64,000 bases of DNA. Source: Mauremys mutica (Eukaryota > Chordata > Testudines > Geoemydidae). Below, piece by piece: positions 56,122 to 64,000 of this stretch. Numbering within the stretch: position 1 is the stretch's first letter; each line of letters starts with the position of its first letter. The stretch covers positions 75,126,618 to 75,190,617 of the forward strand of contig NC_059080.1 in assembly GCF_020497125.1 (NCBI RefSeq), given 5' to 3'. The notes beneath the pieces were generated by a model, which saw only the letters and a program-made list of their open reading frames with translations, ran no database searches and was not told the DNA's origin. The translations under genes were made by a program, and so were the position numbers.

Positions 56122-58651
56122 GTGCACAGCCTTACTTAACTCCATGATTTCTATATTTTCAATATAATTTGAAACAAACCAGATGGGTGAATGAAGATGA
56201 GCCTCTTCCGACCTGACCCATCTTTACTGGTTTGAGTTGCAGAACAACTCCTTTTTCAACCCTTGGGGCCATTGGTTTCTGTGCTCTCAACTCAGAGTTT
56301 GGATCCTCAACCACTTTATCACTAAATGGGTCCACAAAGAGACAGCTGTCAATCAGCACTCTTCCCATCTCACCTTTGCTTCAAACTAAGCACAGTGCTT
56401 ATCCAGAGAGGCATACAGACCACATCTGGGAAACAACTCAATATCCTCATGGCATATCAGACTAATTCTCATCTTATGTTTCTCACAGTGTGATTGTTGT
56501 TTTTTCAAATAATTATAGATTGGCAGAAGAAAAGTGGTAGATGGACTATATTTAATTTTTAACAAAAATCTCATGAAATCTTACCCATGAAAAAAATCAA
56601 GTTGTCTTTGATAGGAATAGTGTTCACATATTGAAAACTGAGTGAAGCACTGTAAGCAAAGAAAAATTAATGACAATAGAGTGAGATTTTTGGAAGTATC
56701 TAAGGTCTCACAGAGATCAGTAGGAAGTCAGGAAAATTATTTGAAGGGTTTTAGAAACAGACATATAGACAAGAAACTAACAGTGAGATTCAGCATGGGT
56801 TAAAAATCTTTGGGACGTAACTCAGTGAAGATTTTTTTCTAGCCATTTTGACCAATTTTTCTTATTCCAGATACTTGTACTTTTGACAATTAAACAATGA
56901 TTTTGTCATTAACTGCTCTCAACAAGTTGCATCTTCTGTATTGAAAAGGCCAACATAGTTTTGAGACAGTCAAAGGGATGAACTGTTTTTGAACTTTGCT
57001 CATTTTTAGAAGGTCTGTGTCTTCATCCTTTACTAAACATTAGAGATTTTTCACAGATCAACAATAGTTTCAGTCAGAATTCTCAATGTCTTCTAGTATT
57101 TTATATGTACTATTTAAATAAAGGCTCCCACTTAGAATCATATAAGTTTTCTGCTGAGCTTTAATCATTTAATGTAACCTCCATAGTAAAACATCTGAGG
57201 ACAGTATTCTAAATGAAGTCTGGCTGAAGAGTCACAGACAATTGTGTGGTTCATTACAAAGTCAGATTCTCTTTGGCATTTATGTGGACTAAAAATATCT
57301 GTGACATTAACATATGGTTCATGGCAAACAAATTTGAGTGCGACTAAATCTTGAAGACAACCTTTGTAAAATCAGGTCACCTTGAAGATAGGCTTGTAAG
57401 TTAATTTGGAATTTGAATAATCAATGAATGACATTTACAACACTGATGCCATAGTTAAGGTTGACTTGCCATTTCTATTATAAACTCTATATTTCAGTCA
57501 TATATCTCAGCCATTTTCATTTGCTCTAGGCTTGAAGCATAGGCTTAAAAATTGTAGGCTAAAAGGCATGTTTTGCTTAGCGTTTGTTTCTAACTCTTTA
57601 TTAGGATGCAGAGGTATCAAAAAGAACCAAGTGGTTCTAAAGGCACTTGAAACTAGAGAGAATTTGTGTAAGCAATTAGGTCAATTTTTATATCTCATAG
57701 GAAAAATAAGCAATCAACATTTTAAAGGGAGATTCTCAAAATTATCTGCTATACATACTCAGTAATGTTAATTTCCGAGCTCATGATACTAGCTGACAAC
57801 ACTTTAACAGAATGCTGTCATTGAAGAAGTTTGATTTTAAATGAAAGTCAAAGAATGCAGTAAGAACCAGTGAAACACATTTACATATTCTCATTAAGTG
57901 ACTAAACATAATCTTATCAATGACGATGCCAAAACTGTGAAAGGAAAGGAATTATGAAACTGAGGATGCACATCATTGCACTTCATATATATTTACACCT
58001 TGGAGCCTATTATTGCTGAATCTGAGAAGAGTGTGTCATATTATGTCAAAGTTGTTGTGCTAAATGGAAATTCTTATTGAACAGAATTTCCACACCTCAG
58101 CTGCTAATCCTAGATTCTGAGATATACACTAGTATAACCATCCAGTTACCAGTTTTATTCATGGGACTATGTGGTGAGATTTCAAAAGCACTCCACATTG
58201 GTCTAATTCTGTTTCCATTAGAGTATGTATAGCAGAGGGACTGTTGCATTAGATTAGACTACAGAATAATCTTTGAATTATAGGAGTGAATATAAAATTT
58301 GTTTTTGATTTAATGAGAAAGGGAATTCTAGATCTGACTTCATTTACTTCAGCTTGTGTCATTATGTTGATTTTAATAAAATAGCTGCCATAAGAAAACA
58401 CTTTTAACATTGACATAAGAGGACAGATTCACTACCAGGCTTGGGCAGAGAAAGAACGCCAGACAGAACGAGTAAGATGTAACCATCTCTCTCCTTTGTT
58501 TCACCCAGTGGTTCTCTACCACAGCAAAGATTCTGCCCTGTCATATCAAACTAAAAATGACTCTTGAACTATCCAGGACAACTTAGAATTTCATGTTATG
58601 CTATGTTTCATTGTTCTGTTTTACCCATTGTGGCCTGAGCTAATGAGAGAA
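56122..58651. other. Gene-free AT-rich tract
   Basis: No gene or clear repeat recognised. Confidence 0.45.
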
Positions 58652-58945
58652 GCTCTGTCTATGCTGCAATTAAAGACCCCTGGCATGACCATGGCTGGCC
58701 CAGGTCAGCTGACTTGGTTTTGTGACACTCATGCTGCAGGACTATAAAGTTGCAGTGTAGACAGTCGGGCTGGAGCCCAGGTTCTGAGACCCTCCACCAC
58801 TGTGGGGTCTCCAAGCTCAGACTCCAGCCTCACCATCTATACTGCAATTTTTAGCCCTGCATCCTAAACCCTGTAAGGCCTAGTCACTGACCTGGGATCT
58901 GAGACTCGTGCTTCTGGGTCTTTTACAGTAAGGCAGATACATCTG
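58652..58945. mobile_element. MITE, 'tgtctacactgcaa' family, decayed right end
   Basis: 'gctctgtctatgctgcaattaaagacccctggc...ggtcagctgac' parallels 37843-37998. Internal 'gttgcagtgtagacagtcgggctggagcccaggttctgag' and a degraded right end 'tttacagtaaggcagatac'. Confidence 0.55.
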
Positions 58946-59368
58946 ATATGGTACTTACCTGGAACAAAAATTAGCAAAACCTCTAGACATATTTTAAGGT
59001 CAGATGCCAATTGTCAAACAGGAAATGGGCACTAGGCAATTCAGGCAAATAAGAAAAATGCATCTATAGTGCTTGTGAAGGTCAGATACGGAATAGCCAA
59101 ATTACATTAAATCAAAGTAAAATCAGCAATCCAGTGTTAGAGGCACATAAAGAAGTCTATCTAAGGATGTACTGCAGGATACAAAACTGAATCTAGATAG
59201 AACAGTTATGGGTAATGCCAAGAAAAGTGGTAGCAGTTTTCTTTTTGGCATCCCAGAAGCAGGCATATTCTTCTGCTAATTTTAAATTGAATGATGAAAA
59301 ATGTGATCTGACAAATAAGTCCACAATGGGAAGTTTTAGAAAATAGTATTTAGTAGGATTGGTACAAT
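58946..59368. other. Gene-free tract
   Basis: No feature recognised; ends with AGAAT (59369-59373), the left target duplication of the next element. Confidence 0.5.
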
Positions 59369-59373
59369 AGAAT

Positions 59374-59754
59374 TGTAGCAGGGTGCTGCTGCAGAAGCAC
59401 CTAATCAGCCCCTGCTCAGCCAGCCTCAATCAGAGGAAATGGATTGGGGCTGGGGAAAAGGCTGGTGCCTGGCCTCAGGAACTGGCTGCACCTGTGGGCC
59501 TGCTCAGGAAGGAGCTATAAAGCCTGGCTGGCAGCCAGGGCAGAGGGGGAATAGCCAGGGAAGGGTTAGTATCCAGACAGAAGGGAGAAACCCTGTAAAG
59601 AGGAGGAAAGCCTGTAAAGTTTGTATATAGTATTGCTGGTGGTGGGAACTATTCTGTGAATAAACCACGGGTGCTGCAAAGGAGAAGCCTGATGGAGCTT
59701 TATTAAAGGAGCCCAGAGCACCGGGGGGGCAGCCCAGGAAAGGACCCGGTTACA
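59374..59754 (+). repeat. 5' LTR of Gypsy element
   Basis: TGTAGCAGGGTGC to GGTTACA; contains TATAAAG and AATAAA; 19-bp local duplication not shared with the 3' LTR arose after or during insertion. Confidence 0.92.
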
Positions 59755-59756
59755 TG

Positions 59757-59774
59757 TGGGGGCTTGTCCGGGAA
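59757..59774 (+). promoter_or_regulatory. Primer binding site, tRNA-Pro-like
   Basis: TGGGGGCTTGTCCGGGAA two bases after the LTR; differs at two positions from the tRNA-Pro primer site TGGGGGCTCGTCCGGGAT known from retroviruses. Confidence 0.8.
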
Positions 59775-59815
59775 CCTTGTTATCCAAGCCATAGACACAG
59801 TGTGGCAGCCTGAGT

Positions 59816-60101
59816 ATGGAAGGCACCCTGCAATGGCTCGCAGAGCAGCAGTCCGAACTGGGGAAGACACTGCAGTCATTCAAGGAGTCCCACCAGGTGG
59901 AGCGGCAGGCCCTCCTCGCCTGGCAAGCTGAGCAACAAAAAGCCCTCCAGGACTTCATCAAGGAGCAGTCGGCGGTGCAGCAGCAGCTCCTACAGCGTCT
60001 GGTGAGTCCTGCTGTGGTGGGGGATGGGGCCCGGACTCCAGGCCTTGGCCTGTGTAAGATGGCCCCTGCTGACGACCCCGATGCCTTTTTGGGCACCTTT
60101 A
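59816..60101 (+). pseudogene. Gypsy gag, N-terminal part up to frameshift
   Basis: ATG 59816 in good context (A at -3, G at +4). The first 62 residues are a heptad-rich, Gln/Glu/Leu-dense coiled coil; a short linker and an acidic 'PADDPDAFL' segment follow. The frame then shifts: capsid coding continues one frame over from 60102, consistent with one extra base at about 60101. Beyond that this frame runs on as nonsense to 60205. Confidence 0.8.
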
Positions 60102-61343
60102 GAGCAGGTGGCCCTGGGAGCCGGTTGGGAACGGACCACCTGGGCCCTCTGGCTCGGCCCTTATCTCACCGGGGAGGCGCAGGCTGCGTATATGGCCCTG
60201 CCTGATACCCAAGCCTGGGATTATGAAGCGGTGAAGGCGGCAATCTTAGACCGCCTCGGGTTGTCCGCAGAGAAGTACCGGCAGAAGCTTCGGGCAGCCC
60301 GATGGACAGGGCGGGTGCGACCCCGGGCCTATGCCCAAAAGCTAATGGACTGGGTGACCCGGTGGTTGAGGCCCGATGCCCACTCCGTGGGCCAGATAGT
60401 GGACCAGGTGGTCCTAGAACTGTTCCTGCAGGGCCTTCCTGACAGCGTGCGGGTGTGGGTGCGGCGACATCAGCCAGCCACTCTGGAAGCGGGGGTCCAA
60501 AGAACCGAGGAGTACGCTGAGGCTGATTTCCCCATAAGGGAGCACCGAGTCTTGAGAGGCCCAGAGGGGAGCAGAGGACCCCGGGAGCACAGCGGGGCGA
60601 AGCCACCGGACCGGCGACGGGAGGAGCCCAAGGGGACCCCTAGCCGCCCGGGGCAGTTCGTATGCTGGCGATGTGGTCAGCCAGGACACAAAAGTCGGGA
60701 CTGCCCGGTGATGGAGTGCGGAGCAGCAGACTTTTGTGGATGGACTAGTACTGGGGCAGGGGAAAAGAGGCATGGGTTGGCCACCATCCCGGTGTGGGTA
60801 GGAAAAAGGACCCAGAGGGGTCTGGTGGACACGGCCTCCGCCCGCTCCTTTGTACAGCGGCAAATGGTAAAACCGCACTGGTTTATCCCTGGGGGACGGA
60901 TGTGGGTTGACTGCATCCATGGGGATAGGAAGTGTTGTCCCGTGGCCCAGGTACCCCTGGAGGTCAATGGGTGGTTTACCTGGAAGCGGGTGGGGGTAAT
61001 CGAAGGGTTAGCGTACCCCGTGGTCCTAGGACAGGACTGGCGCTTTCCCCTGAAGGGAAAGGCGGCCGGGGGGAAGCAACCAAGAAACAGGAGGGGAAAA
61101 GGGACCCTGGAAAGGGAGAGCAAGGCCCTGGTGGAGGTGACTCGGGAGCAAGAAAAGGCCCCCCAACCTCCTGGGGTAAACCTAGAACAGCCTAGACAAC
61201 CAAGCCAGGAGGATAAACAAGAGGGTATGTCTGAGGAGCCCAGGGAGCTCCGCGGGCAAGACCACCTGGGGGAGGAAGCCCTCGGGGGGGATAGAAGGCG
61301 CCCAGCAGGGAGAGGCCCAACACTACAGGGGCAGAGAACCTGA
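60102..61343 (+). pseudogene. Gypsy gag capsid, CCHC knuckle and protease-like end
   Basis: Continuation after the frameshift (the track-level start at 60024 is not real). Order: SCAN-like helical capsid (about 60115-60520: 'GEAQAAYMALP', 'ILDRLGL', 'LFLQGLPDSVRVWV'), basic linker, CCHC knuckle CWRCGQPGHKSRDC at 60663-60704, then a retropepsin-like region with VDTASARSFV (Asp codon 60828-60830) and PVVLGQDW (about 61017-61040). The protease motif has DTA where DTG/DSG is usual, so catalysis is doubtful. A charged Glu/Arg/Pro-rich tail ends at TGA 61341-61343; no polymerase follows. Confidence 0.85.
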
Positions 61344-61803
61344 ACCAGAGGCAGGGGGCCGACTTGGGGCAGTAGGCTCTGAGCAAGCAACCCCACTGGA
61401 AAAGAAAGGGGAGCCTCTGGCGCGGCCAGCCCAGCCATGCGACTGGTGTGAGGACCTCTGGGTCAGCATGGACCAGTGGGGTGCCTCACCCCCGACCGAA
61501 TGTGCCTTTTGTGGCTGGGGAGTACAAACAACCCAAGGGGTTGGTACAGGGAACCCCCCGACTGGGCAGGGGGTGCAACAGCCAGATAAGGTCCCGGGGC
61601 CGTGGAAGGCGAGGCCGAGGGAGGCCAGGCCTGGCACCAGCTTAAGTGGGGAGGTATGTAGCAGGGTGCTGCTGCAGAAGCACCTAATCAGCCCCTGCTC
61701 AGCCAGCCTCAATCAGAGGAAATGGATTGGGGCTGGGGAAAAGGCTGGTGCCTGGCCTCAGGAACTGGCTGCACCTGTGGGCCTGCTCAGGAAGGAGCTA
61801 TAA
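61186..61803 (+). other. Open frame with paired CXXC motifs running into the 3' LTR
   Basis: Frame open between a TAG at 61183 and a stop at 61801-61803, overlapping the gag end. It encodes PCDWCEDLWVSMDQWG and later ECAFCGWG: two CXXC pairs 17 residues apart, as in a zinc ribbon. The only ATG before the second pair is at 61468, inside the spacer. It may be a leftover of the original pol end, or chance. Confidence 0.35.
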
Positions 61804-62018
61804 AGCCTGGCTGGCAGCCAGTGCAGAGGGGGAATGGCCAGGGAAGGGTTAGTATCCAGACAGAAGGGAGAAACCCTGTAAAGTTTGTATATAGTATTGC
61901 TGGTGGTGGGAACTATTCTGTGAATAAACCACGGGTGCTGCAAAGGAGAAGCCTGACGGAGCTTTATTAAAGGAGCCCAGAGCACCAGGGGGGCAGGCCA
62001 GGAAAGGACCCGGTTACA
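61657..62018 (+). repeat. 3' LTR of Gypsy element
   Basis: Begins after the purine-rich 'aagtggggaggta' (polypurine tract, 61644-61656); 362 bp, ends GGTTACA before AGAAT. Confidence 0.92.
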
Positions 62019-62183
62019 AGAATACTCTTTTCTTTCTGTGAACTCGTATTGGTTTGATAACTCCAGCCCACATGCATTGTGAGCTTTTTCACATTTGTGT
62101 GGTATGCGACATCTGATGTTCCTTTATTTATTTAGAACATTATATTGTAAATGTTTTACAAAAATGCACTATGAAGGGAAAGC

Positions 62184-63613
62184 ATGGCTAACTTCGGCAC
62201 AAACCCAAACGTAAACAGCAAATCATCACGGGTGCTGATTCTGCTCTCACTCAAGTCAATGCCAAAACTCTCAATGGGATCAGGATCAGGCCCCTACCTG
62301 TTTTTTCCTTATGCTATTTCTAAGTTAATTGGAAAAATAGAACTTTATCCTGCTCACCTGACTCATGCAAACGCTCCCATTTACTTCTGTGGGACTATTT
62401 GTTTGAATAAGTTTGTTTTCCAATTTTGTGGTCCTCTATTCATTTCTTTAGCAACAGAAGGAAAGAGCAAATCTATGGTATGCTTTATCAGTTAGTTTAA
62501 TCAGGTAAGCCCTTATCACTTTCCTTCATCCGAGAGAGACAAGAAAACATCTATTTTCCAGCTTTTTCTTCTGACCTGGCATGTTATACCAATTTCTCTA
62601 TTGTACAATGGGCTGGGAAAGATAATGTTATCTTTTCTCTTCACAAAAAATGGGGTGAAAGAGAATACATTGCCACAACAGTGCAAGCTGCAGGCAACCA
62701 AGGATACACGGCACTTAAAGAAGGGTGCAGTGTAGGAACTATATTGGGTGGACTGTGGGAGGGACAGGCACTGCAGTTATAAGCCAAATACCGATACCAC
62801 AGTTTACCAATACTGCAGTTCATTGTGTAACTTTGCAGTTTTTAAATGATATTTATAGAAGAATGTACTTCTTATGCAAGTCTCAAGGTTGACATCCTGA
62901 GAATCAATTCCTCTGTTTATCCCCACGCACCATAAAATGTGGGGAATGGAAATGTAAACTTGCCCACAAGGCACTGCTCATTTGCACATCCTTGATCTGA
63001 CAGGTGTTGTCAGTTGATGTGCATGCATGCTCTCTCCATATGCTGTAGCAGCCCTGCAAATAGCTGGCTCAGCAGACCTCAAAAATACTACCCAGAAAGA
63101 CCACAGACTCAGTCCAGTGGCAAAGGCACTCAGCCAGGTTTATTGCTGATGAAGCACAGTGCTATTGCCTGATAGACTCTACAGGAACACTAACACGTGT
63201 ATGCCTGTGACAATGGACTCCGCTCAGTCAGCAGCGTGACTTTCTGCTGCCCCTTAGGCTGCATAAAGTTGCCCCTCCTAGGATTTCTCTTTAATCCACT
63301 GGTACAAACAAGTTCCATATTACACTCCTGATGTTATCCACCCTACACCTTGTACCTTCTGGTTCAAACAAAACACCTCCATCCATCATTCTGTCCTCTT
63401 ATCCTTGTTTTTACTTGGGGTTTACTGTACCATCTCCCAGTGAGCAGGATAAAGTTCTATCTTTCCAGCTAACTTAGAAATAGTATTAGGAAAAAATAGG
63501 TAGGGGCCTGATCCTGATCCCATTGAGAGTTTTGGCATTGACTTGAGTGAGAGCAGAATCAGCACCCGTGATGATTTGCTGTATACGTTTGGGGTTGTGC
63601 CGAAGTTAGCCAT
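62184..63613. repeat. Inverted duplication, 174-bp arms, about 1.1 kb apart
   Basis: 62184-62357 and the reverse complement of 63440-63613 differ at about eight positions (95 percent identical). Each arm includes the ancient 'tcaatgggatcaggatcaggccc' core. The matching ORFs on opposite strands (starting MANFGT) are the same repeat read twice, not genes. Confidence 0.9.
62358..63439. other. Spacer between inverted arms, with LTR-like stretch
   Basis: 62358-63090: nothing recognised. 63095-63430: 'ccagaaagaccacagactcagtccagtggcaaaggc...ccaggtttattgctg' resembles a dispersed LTR-type repeat, ends undefined. Confidence 0.35.
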
Positions 63614-64000
63614 ACTAGCTTTCTGGACTATGTTTACATGAATACTCATACTTAGTACTTATTGGGAGTGCCTGTGTTTTAGCAACACTACGTGCCTTTA
63701 CCAAGTTCATGTACTGGACAGTGAACTTGTAAGCAAGTGTTTGCTTTCTGATAGGGCCTGGCTCATAGCATGGACTGGCTTTGCTGACTCTGGTTCAGTT
63801 CTCAGGTCTTGCACCAGGCCCAGTGCTCCAGGCTCACTTGCTCTACTCCAATAGGGTTTACCTTTTGGGGTGACAGAGCACTTTGGTCTCCAGAGCAAGT
63901 GATTCCTTGGCCTTCCTGCTAACAATGCTAGAACAGTTTGCAGTTTGTCAGTCATGGGGTTGAAAGAGCCCATCTGCCACTTTCTTTTCAGATGTAATTG
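63614..64000. other. Gene-free tract to window end
   Basis: One 88-codon minus-strand ORF without recognisable features; no other signal. Confidence 0.4.

Larger units (their letters stand above)
59374..62018 (+). mobile_element. Ty3/Gypsy-type LTR element, 2645 bp, gag only
   Basis: LTRs 59374-59754 (381 bp) and 61657-62018 (362 bp), TG...CA, perfect 5-bp duplication AGAAT (59369-59373; 62019-62023). The LTRs differ by a 19-bp duplication in the left copy ('aggaggaaagcctgtaaag') and about half a dozen substitutions, so it is older than the element at 25382. Each LTR has TATAAAG (59516-59522; 61799-61805) and AATAAA (59659-59664; 61923-61928). The interior carries a frameshifted gag with protease-like end; reverse transcriptase, RNase H and integrase are missing. 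The capsid resembles SCAN, which is known to derive from Gmr1-like Gypsy Gag, suggesting that lineage. Confidence 0.92.

Noticed and set aside
60166..61438. Long minus-strand ORFs (146, 168 and 253 codons)
   Set aside because: Antisense shadows of the GC-rich gag frame on the plus strand.
62184..62495. Peptide (MANFGT...) conserved in two places on opposite strands
   Set aside because: Explained by the inverted duplication of a non-coding repeat; the flanking residues diverge at once.

Overview
The window looks like chromosomal DNA of a reptile, most probably a turtle. It is a gene-poor, AT-rich vertebrate intergenic or intronic landscape with no bacterial or viral genome organisation. The signs are a tRNA-headed SINE of the chelonian type (21602-21790), L2/CR1-type LINE tails, MIR-like tails, several non-autonomous hAT and Tigger-like DNA elements, and young LTR elements. 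The species call rests on recognising repeat families, not on a host gene.

Layout. 1-1378 is the 3' part of a long open frame that looks like a domesticated or still intact transposase gene; it continues upstream of the window. 1.4-19.8 kb is gene-free and filled with old repeats, an LTR-like block with a 48-bp minisatellite (4052-4985), an 851-bp terminal-inverted-repeat element (5790-6640) and a TA-flanked Tigger-like element (18571-19457). 19847-20182 has the signals of a spliced host exon (acceptor, ATG in strong context, GTAAGT donor) and is the only host-gene candidate. 21862-22217 is a short GC-rich hAT element with a perfect 8-bp target duplication.

25382-30529 is the most striking object: a young LTR retroelement with two 1453-bp LTRs (three differences seen) and a perfect 5-bp target duplication. 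It carries only an intact 501-codon Gag-position ORF of no family I recognise and a small Env-TM-like membrane protein behind candidate splice acceptors. No pol is present, so it must depend on a partner for reverse transcription.

30.5-59.3 kb is again gene-free: MIR and LINE tails, a nested palindromic repeat (40570-41187), one MITE inside another (46278-46645), a perfect 168-bp direct duplication (48942/49418), an LTR-like block with a minus-strand promoter (49586-50530), a hAT transposon folded into a long palindrome (51755-53091) and a minus-strand solo LTR (55495-56121).

59374-62018 is a second LTR element, Ty3/Gypsy type with a tRNA-Pro-like primer site. It has a frameshifted Gag with a SCAN-like capsid, a CCHC knuckle and an altered protease motif, and no reverse transcriptase. 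The last 2 kb contain a recent inverted duplication (62184-62357 / 63440-63613). Both LTR elements are gag-only or nearly so; this suggests, without proving it, that this genome supplies reverse transcriptase in trans.
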